A stretch of 6,788 nt of DNA from Dialister sp. (lineage in GTDB: Bacteria > Bacillota > Negativicutes > Veillonellales > Dialisteraceae), in the NCBI GenBank assembly GCA_022722495.1, contig JAIJLI010000113.1:1-6788 (forward strand), written 5' to 3'. The notes under the pieces were generated by a model, which saw nothing but the letters and a program-made list of their open reading frames with translations, was not told the DNA's origin and searched no databases. Each line of letters starts with the position of its first letter. Position 1 is the stretch's first letter. Shown here one piece after another: positions 1 through 5,484 of this stretch. A program made the translations under genes and the position numbers.

Positions 1-153
1 CTATAGGCCAGGATGCCTGGAAGGGCGTATAGGCGTTTATGGAGCTTCTTCTTCCCCCATGGGAAGACTTGCCAGAGCGATACAGAAATACTGATTAAAC
101 CGAAGTCACGGAGATAGTAATTATCGACAGTCAAATGAATTACCGAGAAAAAC
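1..153. other. Left-edge non-coding stretch, no gene identified
   Basis: I see no supportable gene here. One + strand frame is open from position 2 to a TGA at 92-94 (about 30 codons) and could be the tail of a gene lying to the left, but its peptide matches nothing I recognise. The heptamer TATAGGC occurs at 2-8 and 28-34, and CCAGG-ATG-CCTGG (8-20) can form a small hairpin without a T-tract. Confidence 0.4.
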
Positions 154-210
154 TTGACACTTACAGAGAGGCGCTCTATCGTTTTTTCTTTGGGCAGAAT
201 CTGATACAAT
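154..210 (+). promoter_or_regulatory. Promoter region of niaR (two candidate cores)
   Basis: A perfect -35 hexamer TTGACA (154-159) is followed after 17 bp by TATCGT (177-182), a 4/6 match to the -10 consensus. Further down, TGATACAAT (202-210) reads as an extended -10 (TG-N-TACAAT) but has no good -35 partner and would give a very short leader. One of the two probably drives niaR. NiaR regulators often control themselves, so an operator may overlap this region; I could not identify one with confidence. Confidence 0.55.
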
Positions 211-232
211 AGAAAAAAGAGGGGGGATGAGA

Positions 233-742
233 ATGGATAACACAAGACGCAGAGCCTATATCAAAGAAAAGCTGCAGCAGGCAGATCACCGACTGCGCGG
301 GATGGATCTTGCGAAAGAGTGCGGCGTGAGCCGGCAGGTCATCGTGGGGGACATGGCGCTCCTTCGCGCCGAGGGGATGGATATCATCTCTACGCCGCGC
401 GGGTATTATCTGAAAAAAGAGAAAAAAGCCTGCCTTCGCATACTCGTCTGCCGTCACGACCGGGAGGGGACAGGAAAGGAGCTCACTGCCATCGTAAGAG
501 CAGGCGGCATCATCCACGACGTGCGGGTGGAGCATGAGATCTACGGCGAATTGCACGGACAGCTGGAGATCAAGAGTGAAGAGGATGCCGTTTCCTTTGT
601 GCGCGCGATGCAGGACAGCGGATCGCCTCTCCTCTCGGATATCAGCGGCGGCATCCATACCCATCTCGTCGAGACAAAGACGGAAAAAGCAATGGCGCAG
701 GTGATTCATGCACTGAGGGAGATCGGCGTGCTGTATGAGTGA
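233..742 (+). CDS. niaR: NiaR-type transcriptional repressor of NAD biosynthesis (HTH + 3H domain)
   Basis: This is a 169-residue protein with an N-terminal DeoR/HTH_11-like winged helix (about residues 5-60; the recognition-helix region is VSRQVIVGDMALLR) and a C-terminal 3H domain (about 70-168). His75, Glu83, His142 and His144 have the same spacing as the metal site I recall for the Thermotoga family member TM1602, and the VEHEIYGEL and GGIHTHL signatures are intact. Known family members (YrxA/NiaR) bind nicotinic acid and repress NAD-synthesis and niacin-uptake genes. The ATG at 233 is chosen because the purine-rich site GAGGGGGG (219-226) then lies 6 nt upstream; the in-frame ATG at 227 directly abuts it. 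The gene appears to stand alone, with no NAD gene adjacent, so its targets are probably elsewhere. Length is close to the usual 170-180 residues. Confidence 0.9.
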   Translation: MDNTRRRAYIKEKLQQADHRLRGMDLAKECGVSRQVIVGDMALLRAEGMDIISTPRGYYLKKEKKACLRILVCRHDREGTGKELTAIVRAGGIIHDVRVEHEIYGELHGQLEIKSEEDAVSFVRAMQDSGSPLLSDISGGIHTHLVETKTEKAMAQVIHALREIGVLYE

Positions 743-771
743 TCGGCAGGACTGGGTGAAAAGCGAAGCCG

Positions 772-805
772 GGGGCGTACCTTTCCTGGCACGCCTCTTG
801 TTTTA
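772..805 (+). terminator. Probable intrinsic terminator after niaR
   Basis: GGGCGT (773-778) can pair with ACGCCT (791-796), extendable by G772-C797, to give a 7-bp stem including one G-U pair and a 12-nt loop. A T-rich run (TCTTGTTTTAT) starts at 796. It lies 29 nt after the niaR stop. The long loop and the interrupted T-tract keep confidence moderate. Confidence 0.5.
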
Positions 806-887
806 TAACAATGGCTTGCACGGCATGAATATACAACTGCTTTCGCACAGGTATGCGCCGCGCCATCCCTTTTCACGGTAAGCCAAA

Positions 888-923
888 GAACCTATAGACC
901 GGTTCCTATGAAAACGTTATACT
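888..923 (+). promoter_or_regulatory. Promoter of the pseudouridine synthase gene, with overlapping inverted repeat
   Basis: TAGACC (895-900, 4/6 to -35) and TATACT (918-923, 5/6 to -10) are separated by exactly 17 bp, and the start codon follows 22 nt later. An inverted repeat, GAACC (888-892) and GGTTC (901-905), brackets the -35 box, with ACCGGT (898-903) inside it. This could be an operator, but no regulator can be assigned. Confidence 0.6.
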
Positions 924-945
924 AAGGAACTAAGGAGTGCTGACG

Positions 946-1950
946 ATGCAGGAATTTATCATACAAAAGGAAGAAGCAGGGCAGACGGTGATGAAGTACC
1001 TGGCGCGGCTCTTGCCGGAGGCGTCCATGGGGCTTCTTCGTAAGAGCATGCGCAAGAAGAATATCGTCCTCAACGGAAAGAAGATCGAAGGAAGAGAAAA
1101 GATCGCCGCAGGTGACAGCGTGAAGGTATGGTTCTCCGATGAGACGATCGAAAAATTCCGCAAAAAGAAAGAAGAATCGCCAAAGCGTGACTACCCTGAC
1201 TTTGAAGCATGGGTCCTGTATGAAGATGAAAACATCGTCATCCTCAATAAACCGGCAGGCCTTCTCTCGCAGGGGGATACTTCCGGCGCTCCGTCCCTGA
1301 ATGAAGCCCTTCTTGCCGCGCGGGAGAGCGGAGGCAGCGTCAAGCCCTCCATCTGCCACCGGCTGGACAGGAATACCAGCGGTCTTGTCGTGGCAGGTAA
1401 GACCGTGCGAGGACTGCAGGAAATGAATGCGCTCATCAAGGCGCGCTCCCTCACGAAGGTGTATCAGGCTCTCGTTTACGGGAAGACGCCGCCTTCGGGG
1501 ATCTTGAAAGGGTACCTCGTCAAGGATCACGAAAGAAATCAGGTGCGCTATACCCAGTGCGCGGAACCGGGCGCGCTTCCCATCGAGACGCACTATGAGA
1601 CGCTTGTAACGACAACGGCCCATGGCTGTACCTTTTCCCTCGTCCGTGTCAGGCTCGTGACAGGACGCTCGCACCAGATCCGCCTGCATTTTTCCTCCAT
1701 CGGTCATCCGCTTTTGGGCGATCGGAAATATGGCAGCCGCGCGAGCCTTGCTGCATCAGAGGCGCTTCACATCCGCCGCCAGCTCCTTCATGCGGCCTCG
1801 CTCACCTTCCCTGCGCTTACGGATGATTTCGCCTATCTGTCCGGCAAGACATTCACCGCGCCTTTGCCGGCCGATTTCGCCTCTGTCTGTCATCTGGGGC
1901 GGCATGGCTTGACAAATGAGAAATGCGGAAAACGGAACAGTGAGAACTGA
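946..1950 (+). CDS. RluA-family 23S rRNA pseudouridine synthase (S4 domain type, RluC/RluD-like)
   Basis: This 334-residue enzyme converts specific uridines in rRNA to pseudouridine. An S4 RNA-binding domain covers about residues 10-62 (LLRKSMRKKNIVLNGKK is typical). The catalytic domain (about 85-290) contains NKPAGLLSQG, the active-site motif HRLDRNTSGL with catalytic Asp141, and TGRSHQIRLHFSSIGHPLLG (239-258). The ATG at 946 is preferred because TAAGGAG (931-937) sits 8 nt upstream; the in-frame GTG at 937 overlaps that site. Family members modify 23S helices (for example U955/U2504/U2580 for RluC), but the target here cannot be read from the sequence. The last 12 or so residues (NEKCGKRNSEN) are charged, low-complexity and coded by repeat-like DNA (1914-1953), so the native C-terminus may have been replaced or extended. 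Confidence 0.93.
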   Translation: MQEFIIQKEEAGQTVMKYLARLLPEASMGLLRKSMRKKNIVLNGKKIEGREKIAAGDSVKVWFSDETIEKFRKKKEESPKRDYPDFEAWVLYEDENIVILNKPAGLLSQGDTSGAPSLNEALLAARESGGSVKPSICHRLDRNTSGLVVAGKTVRGLQEMNALIKARSLTKVYQALVYGKTPPSGILKGYLVKDHERNQVRYTQCAEPGALPIETHYETLVTTTAHGCTFSLVRVRLVTGRSHQIRLHFSSIGHPLLGDRKYGSRASLAASEALHIRRQLLHAASLTFPALTDDFAYLSGKTFTAPLPADFASVCHLGRHGLTNEKCGKRNSEN

Positions 1951-1953
1951 GTC
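1914..1953 (-). repeat. Degenerate heptad repeat inside the 3' end of the pseudouridine synthase gene
   Basis: Read in steps of seven, this stretch gives AAATGAG, AAATGCG, GAAAACG, GAACAGT, GAGAACT. The 14-mer AAATGAGAAATGCG (1914-1927) is the exact reverse complement of 5490-5503, part of the CATTTCT array upstream of the HAD gene. It contributes the final codons and the TGA stop of the preceding gene. I see no hairpin module next to it. Confidence 0.5.
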
Positions 1954-2054
1954 GAAGAATCTTGTGGACAGAGGAAAAGCGAGAGATCCTTCGAGCGGCG
2001 GGCAACCGTTCTGACAGTGATTTATTTAGTATTTCCTTATATTTCATACAACAC

Positions 2055-2068
2055 GAGGTGTATCAATT
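2055..2068 (+). promoter_or_regulatory. Ribosome binding site deciding an ATT start
   Basis: GAGGTG (2055-2060) is a strong Shine-Dalgarno match. Five nt later comes ATT (2066-2068), which is in frame with the permease. No ATG, GTG or TTG lies in this frame between the stop at 2027-2029 and the TTG at 2105, and that TTG has no ribosome site before it. A GTG at 2058 is in another frame, which closes at a TGA at 2084-2087. Confidence 0.6.
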
Positions 2069-3016
2069 ACGGACTCCAGATTTCTGATCGTATTTGCAGA
2101 CATTTTGCTTCCTCTTCTCTGCGGCATGGGCCTTAGGCGGTGGGGACTTTCGAAGGACATCCTTCACTGGATCATCAAGGCGAATGTGGTGGGCGTGTCT
2201 ACGTTTCTTTCCATTGTTTCCTTTTGGTCGGTGCAGGTGACAGCGGAGCTTTTGTGGCTTCCGATTTCTACGCTGCCCATCTGTTTCCTGCCTGTCGCGG
2301 TCTTCTATGCCTTAGAGCAGCACCGCTTCTCGGATGCGCGGGAGCAGGGGAGCTACCTCATTTCCATGATGCTCGGAAATATCGGGACGCTCGCGGGGCT
2401 CTGTGCGTATGTCCTCTTCGGCGCGGTCGGCTTTGCCTATGTACAGCTTATCGCAGTGCCGCAGATCCTGATCATCGTACTCTTCTGCTTTCCGATGAGC
2501 CAATACTACTATGACAAGTGGGCGAATCACGGCGAGGGAAAAAAGATGGAGATCCATCTCTTGCGTCTGCTCTGCACGTGGAATCAGCTCCCCGCCGTCG
2601 GCGTGGTCATCGGTCTGACGCTTGCGGGGCTCGGGGTGGAGAAACCGCAGTCTGTCACGACGCTTTTCACGATCCTGATCCATGCGGGGGCTTGGATGGG
2701 AATGGTGCCTGTCGGCTATGATCTGAACCTTTCGGCAGCCAAGGAATATGGGGGAAGGCTTTGGCCGATCTTCCCGGTGAAATTCATCCTGCTTCCGGCG
2801 GTGATGTATTTCCTGACGAGTGTATTCGTCTCGGATGCGACCATCCTGACCTGCGTGGTACTCGCAGCCGCGGCGCCGACAGCCATCTTCGCTGTGGCGT
2901 CTTCGCAGCTTTATGGGCTCAATGTCAATCTCGCAGAGTCCTCCTTCCTCACGACGACGCTCGCTTTCCTCTTCGTGCTGTATCCGGTGATCTATTGGTG
3001 GGAGAAAACGAATTAG
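2066..3016 (+). CDS. AEC-family (auxin efflux carrier-like) permease
   Basis: This is a 316-residue integral membrane protein with about ten hydrophobic segments (roughly 5-22, 38-56, 63-83, 98-119, 122-143, 174-191, 197-216, 236-253, 258-279, 293-311) in two halves around a polar loop at 145-170. The C-terminal pattern, AAAAPTAIFAVASSQLYG followed by ESSFLTTTLAF, is characteristic of the AEC family. Bacterial members include malate and other organic-acid carriers; the substrate here is unknown. With the ATT start at 2066 the first membrane helix is complete; starting at TTG 2105 would remove 13 residues and half of that helix. It lies 115 bp after the pseudouridine synthase with no clear terminator between, so read-through is possible. 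The TAG stop sits in GAATTAGG, a word seen in the intergenic repeats. Confidence 0.85.
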   Translation: MTDSRFLIVFADILLPLLCGMGLRRWGLSKDILHWIIKANVVGVSTFLSIVSFWSVQVTAELLWLPISTLPICFLPVAVFYALEQHRFSDAREQGSYLISMMLGNIGTLAGLCAYVLFGAVGFAYVQLIAVPQILIIVLFCFPMSQYYYDKWANHGEGKKMEIHLLRLLCTWNQLPAVGVVIGLTLAGLGVEKPQSVTTLFTILIHAGAWMGMVPVGYDLNLSAAKEYGGRLWPIFPVKFILLPAVMYFLTSVFVSDATILTCVVLAAAAPTAIFAVASSQLYGLNVNLAESSFLTTTLAFLFVLYPVIYWWEKTN

Positions 3017-3068
3017 GAATGAGGAGTTGTGGTGACATAGAATAGAGCGCCGTTTTTTTATCGTATGC

Positions 3069-3112
3069 AAAAAGCGTATCAAGTTCAAATTTCTGAACCT
3101 GATACGCTTTTT
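3069..3112. terminator. Strong bidirectional intrinsic terminator between convergent genes
   Basis: AAAAAGCGTATCA (3069-3081) pairs perfectly with TGATACGCTTTTT (3100-3112). After one A-C mismatch (3082/3099), GTTCA (3083-3087) pairs with TGAAC (3094-3098), leaving a 6-nt loop. The A-tract on one side and T-tract on the other let it act on both strands. It sits 52 bp after the AEC stop and 93 bp beyond the dehydrogenase stop, as expected for two converging transcripts. Confidence 0.95.
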
Positions 3113-3123
3113 ATGATATAGAG

Positions 3124-3150
3124 TCGGTGCTTCTGAAATTTGTGCGCCTC
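3124..3150 (+). repeat. Decayed copy (C) of the 27-bp hairpin repeat
   Basis: Aligned without gaps to 5453-5479, this stretch matches at 21 of 27 positions, including the loop word GCTTCTGA and the arm GTGCGCC. The two outermost stem pairs are lost, so the hairpin is weaker. It is followed by CACATTCACTCTCC, which loosely resembles the CATTTCT tail of copy B. Confidence 0.6.
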
Positions 3151-3205
3151 ACATTCACTCTCCACGGAAACCAAGTGAGAAAAGGCAGATGTGGGGTGGC
3201 GTAGG

Positions 3206-4150
3206 CTAACAGATCACATTCTCCTGCTCCCCTTTCAGGTATGCGCGGAGGTTGTCCATCACGATGACGGCACGGCGGGCCATGGCTTCCTCGGTGAAGA
3301 AGCCGATGTGCGGGGTGAGGACGGTGTTTGGCGCAGAGAGGAGAGGATCGTCCTTGGCGAGCGGAGGTTCGCCGTCGAAAACATCGATGCCGGCGCCTGC
3401 GATCTTTCCTTCCCGGAGGAGGTCAGCGAGGGCGGCATTGTCGATGACTCCGCCGCGGGCGGTATTGATGAGGATCGCTCCCGGCTTCATGAGAGAGAGC
3501 TTTTCACGGGAGAGGAGGCCGCGCGTCTCGCTTGTGAGAGGCAGGTGGACGGAGATGATGTCGCAGGTGGAAAGCAGGGTGTCCAGGTCGATATAGGTGA
3601 TGCTCGCTGCCTTCCGGGAGCGGCTGTAGCCATAGACATCGGCGCCAAATGCGGAGGCGATGTCTGCGACACGTCGTCCGATGGCACCGGTACCGATGAT
3701 GCCGAATTTCCGATGGTCGATCTCGATGCCCATGAGGCCTGCACTGGTCTTGCCATTTCTGGCAGCGCATCCGCCTTCGGACAGCTTGCGGTAGAGGGCA
3801 AGAATGAGCGAGAACGTAAGCTCGGCCACGGACTCGGTCGAGTAGCCGGCACAGTTCGAGACGGCGATGCCTTTTTCTTTGCAGTAATCAATGGCGACAT
3901 GGTCGACGCCGGTGAATGCGACGCATAGGTATTTGAGCGATGCGGCTTTCACGAGCGCTTCCTTCCGAAGCGGGTAATTGGCAATGACGGCAAGGTCAGC
4001 ATCCGCAAGGCGATCGCCCAATTCATCCTGGTCTTTCGGCAGGCTGTCATAGGCGGTGATGGTGAAGCCGTCTTTTTGGAGATCCGCCGTCAATGTGTCA
4101 AGAAGGGCGGCACTGATGGAAAGTGGCTGTGCGATGACGATGTGTTTCAT
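3206..4150 (-). CDS. D-isomer-specific 2-hydroxyacid dehydrogenase
   Basis: This 314-residue cytosolic enzyme of the D-2-hydroxyacid dehydrogenase family reduces 2-keto acids or oxidises D-2-hydroxyacids with NAD(P). The nucleotide-binding loop is GIIGTGAIGR (Gly153/155/158). The catalytic residues are Arg232 (NTARGGVID), Glu261 (VFDGEPP) and His281 (LTPHIGF). The substrate-loop region VAFTGVDHVAID and NCAGYSTESVAELT are family-typical. After the second strand the sequence is VYGYSRSRK rather than the usual acidic residue, which hints at NADP(H). The start is the ATG at 4148-4150, with AAAGGAG (4159-4165) 8 nt upstream. The frame stays open for 55 more codons upstream, but these cross repeats and are not coding. 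It lies 204 bp downstream of the EamA gene on the same strand, with repeat elements between. The substrate (glyoxylate/hydroxypyruvate, pyruvate, branched keto acid) cannot be decided. Confidence 0.93.
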   Translation of the reverse strand: MKHIVIAQPLSISAALLDTLTADLQKDGFTITAYDSLPKDQDELGDRLADADLAVIANYPLRKEALVKAASLKYLCVAFTGVDHVAIDYCKEKGIAVSNCAGYSTESVAELTFSLILALYRKLSEGGCAARNGKTSAGLMGIEIDHRKFGIIGTGAIGRRVADIASAFGADVYGYSRSRKAASITYIDLDTLLSTCDIISVHLPLTSETRGLLSREKLSLMKPGAILINTARGGVIDNAALADLLREGKIAGAGIDVFDGEPPLAKDDPLLSAPNTVLTPHIGFFTEEAMARRAVIVMDNLRAYLKGEQENVIC

Positions 4151-4180
4151 GAAAAGGACTCCTTTCATTGAGGAATAGCC

Positions 4181-4202
4181 CAAGGGGCATGCCGCCCCCT
4201 TG
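4181..4202. other. Stem-loop upstream of the dehydrogenase ribosome site
   Basis: CAAGGGG (4181-4187) and CCCCTTG (4196-4202) form a perfect 7-bp stem with an 8-nt loop. It would lie in the dehydrogenase leader, about 15 nt before its ribosome site. No T-tract follows on either strand, so it is not a standard terminator. It may be another GC-rich hairpin of the local repeat set. Confidence 0.5.
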
Positions 4203-4217
4203 AGTGCGTGTGAAAGA

Positions 4218-4249
4218 GGTTCAGCGGGTTCTGTGGGTTCTACGGGTTC
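4218..4249 (-). repeat. Nonamer tandem array (GAACCNNNN, four units)
   Basis: GGTTC occurs at 4218, 4227, 4236 and 4245 on the + strand, exactly 9 bp apart; on the minus strand the unit is GAACC plus four variable bases. It lies 12 bp from the hairpin at 4262-4288, on the same side as the tail arrays of the other copies. Translated on the minus strand it reads as a VEP/TEP/AEP tripeptide repeat, a by-product of the 9-bp period. Confidence 0.8.
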
Positions 4250-4261
4250 AACGGGGAAGGC

Positions 4262-4288
4262 GCGGCGCATAAAAATTAGAAGCGCCGC
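4262..4288 (-). repeat. Copy A of the 27-bp hairpin repeat
   Basis: On the minus strand this is GCGGCGC, a 13-nt AT-rich loop beginning TTCTAATT, then GCGCCGC: a perfect 7-bp GC stem. It matches copy B (5453-5479) at 26 of 27 bases, the only change being A for G in the loop. It lies between the EamA and dehydrogenase genes and could affect RNA stability or processing. No T-tract follows on the minus strand. Confidence 0.9.
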
Positions 4289-4326
4289 AGAATATATAAT
4301 GGGCGATGCCCGCAACAGGCATTTTA

Positions 4327-4366
4327 GTCACCGGTCACTCTGAGCTCGGAGCTCCTAATCCCTGGC
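4327..4366 (-). repeat. Heptad-spaced words overlapping the EamA stop codon
   Basis: GTCAC occurs at 4327 and 4334 (7 bp apart) and GAGCTC at 4342 and 4349 (7 bp apart). CCTAATCCCTGGC (4354-4366) matches the reverse complement of 5404-5416 at 12 of 13 bases. On the minus strand GTGAC words precede the hairpin at 4262-4288, as in copy B. The EamA stop lies inside this block. Confidence 0.55.
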
Positions 4367-5239
4367 CACTTTTTTGAAAGACAATACCGCTCTCCCCGGC
4401 AGCTGGGAGAGGAAGACACCGGCGGTCATGGAGAGGACGCCGATCATCTGGCGGGCGGTGAAGCTTTCAGCGAGGAAGAAAACACCTGCCATGCCGCCAA
4501 AGACCATTTCCATGCTGAGGATCATCGAGGCTTCGGTGGGCGGGAGATATTTCTGCCCGACGGCCTGCAGCGTGTAGGCGACGCCTGTTGAGAGAAGACC
4601 GGTATAGAGGATCGGCCACAAGGCACCTCCGATGCCGGAGAGAGTCGGCGTTTCGAAAAGAAAGGCAAGAATGAAATTCAGGACGCCGGCGACAAAGAAC
4701 TGTCCCGAGGAGAGGAGGATGGGAGAGAAGCGCTGTGTGAGGTAGGTCATGGCGTGGATCTGTATGGTGAAGCCCAGCGCGCAGAGCAGCATCATGAGGT
4801 CACCGGCACCGATGGAGAAATCTTCGGTGATCGACATGAAGTACACGCCGGCCATGGCGAGGAGAGCGCCTGCGATGTGCGTTATGCGGAGCGTTTCCTT
4901 GAGGAAGATCCCCATGATCGGCACCATGAGGATGTAGGTCGCAGTGAGGAAGCTGGCTTTCGAGGCGGTGGTGTACTGAAGCCCCACCTGCTGAAGCGTC
5001 GCACCGGCAAAGAGCGGAAGCCCTACCATGAGGCAGGCGGCAGAGAGTGGCATATTTCTTTGAAGCGGCGGCGGCTCTTCATGTGTTGTAAGGATGATGG
5101 GGACGAGCGCAAGCGAGCCTAAGAGGAAACGGACGCCGTTAAATGTATATGGCCCGACGGACTCCATTCCGACCACCTGTGCGGCGAAGGCAAAGCCCCA
5201 GATGAGTGCTGCCAAGAGCAGCAGTAAACGGTATTTCAT
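4355..5239 (-). CDS. DMT-superfamily transporter, two EamA domains
   Basis: This is a 294-residue inner-membrane protein with about ten transmembrane helices in two homologous EamA halves (about 3-136 and 147-280). The N-terminal WGFAFAAQVVGMESVGPYTF, the first-half FLTATYILMVPIMGIFLKE and the second-half ASMILSMEMVFGGMAGVFFL repeats are typical of drug/metabolite exporters, each ending with a conserved Glu (115 and 258). Substrates in this family (amino acids, metabolites, drugs) cannot be predicted from sequence alone. The ATG at 5237-5239 has AAAGGAG (5246-5252) 6 nt upstream. Length is normal. The last codons and TAG stop (AGGGATTAG) are shared with an intergenic repeat word, so the extreme C-terminus (VARD) may be repeat-derived. 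It is divergent from the HAD gene and 204 bp upstream of the dehydrogenase. Confidence 0.92.
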   Translation of the reverse strand: MKYRLLLLLAALIWGFAFAAQVVGMESVGPYTFNGVRFLLGSLALVPIILTTHEEPPPLQRNMPLSAACLMVGLPLFAGATLQQVGLQYTTASKASFLTATYILMVPIMGIFLKETLRITHIAGALLAMAGVYFMSITEDFSIGAGDLMMLLCALGFTIQIHAMTYLTQRFSPILLSSGQFFVAGVLNFILAFLFETPTLSGIGGALWPILYTGLLSTGVAYTLQAVGQKYLPPTEASMILSMEMVFGGMAGVFFLAESFTARQMIGVLSMTAGVFLSQLPGRAVLSFKKVARD

Positions 5240-5260
5240 GGTATTCTCCTTTGGATGATG

Positions 5261-5276
5261 TATAATAATTATTATA
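5261..5276. other. 16-bp perfect AT palindrome at the EamA promoter
   Basis: TATAATAATTATTATA equals its own reverse complement. It overlaps the predicted -10 of the EamA gene and contains TATAAT on both strands, so it could serve as an operator or simply as two opposed -10 boxes. Confidence 0.6.
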
Positions 5277-5291
5277 ACAGATGAAAGTGAA
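5262..5291 (-). promoter_or_regulatory. Candidate promoter of the EamA transporter gene
   Basis: On the minus strand TTCACT (5286-5291, 4/6) is followed after 18 bp by TATTAT (5262-5267, 5/6), about 22 nt upstream of the start codon. A TATAAT at 5271-5276 is a better -10 hexamer but lacks a -35 at the right distance. Confidence 0.45.
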
Positions 5292-5364
5292 TGCTGCGGA
5301 TGATTTCGCAGACTTGCAAAAAAAGAAGTAGCCGGTGATTTGTGGCTAGTGGTCAGGGATAAGG

Positions 5365-5392
5365 AGTGACTAGTGACTGGTGACTTGTGACT
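5365..5392 (+). repeat. GTGACT heptad array, four units
   Basis: GTGACT occurs at 5366, 5373, 5380 and 5387, exactly 7 bp apart, each preceded by one variable base (A, A, G, T). The 10-mer TAGTGACTGG (5371-5380) recurs exactly at 6580-6589. The array lies 26 bp before the TGCGATACGAGAA word of copy B. Confidence 0.9.
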
Positions 5393-5418
5393 AGGAATTA
5401 GTAGCTAGGGATTAGGTT

Positions 5419-5431
5419 TGCGATACGAGAA
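5419..5431 (+). repeat. 13-bp word TGCGATACGAGAA, first copy
   Basis: This is identical to 6669-6681. In both places a GC-rich hairpin follows after 18-21 bp and a four-unit heptad array follows that, so the word appears to be a conserved module of a composite element. Confidence 0.75.
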
Positions 5432-5452
5432 AGTCGCTAATTTCAAATTTCC

Positions 5453-5479
5453 GCGGCGCTTCTGATTTTTATGCGCCGC
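5453..5479 (+). repeat. Copy B of the 27-bp hairpin repeat
   Basis: GCGGCGC (5453-5459) and GCGCCGC (5473-5479) form a perfect 7-bp stem around a 13-nt AT-rich loop. It matches copy A (4262-4288, minus strand) at 26/27 and copy C (3124-3150) at 21/27. It is followed within 5 bp by the CATTTCT array. Confidence 0.9.
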
Positions 5480-5484
5480 ACCAC

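Noticed and set aside
176..709. 177-codon minus-strand frame opposite niaR
   Set aside because: It is a shadow of niaR codons, His/Pro/Ser/Cys-rich in composition, with no recognisable domain; the + strand protein has intact family motifs.
937..939. GTG as the start of the pseudouridine synthase
   Set aside because: It overlaps the ribosome binding site TAAGGAG; the ATG at 946 has ideal spacing.
2105..2107. TTG as the start of the AEC permease
   Set aside because: There is no Shine-Dalgarno sequence before it, and it cuts the first membrane helix; the upstream ATT with GAGGTG fits better.
3191..3928. 245-codon + strand frame opposite the dehydrogenase
   Set aside because: It is antisense to a well-conserved gene; its Gly/Asp/Glu-rich peptide resembles no family and the frame has no ribosome site.
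4151..4315. 55-codon N-terminal extension of the dehydrogenase with a VEP/TEP/AEP tripeptide repeat
   Set aside because: It is the translation of the 9-bp repeat and hairpin DNA. The ATG at 4150 has a strong ribosome site and gives the usual family length.
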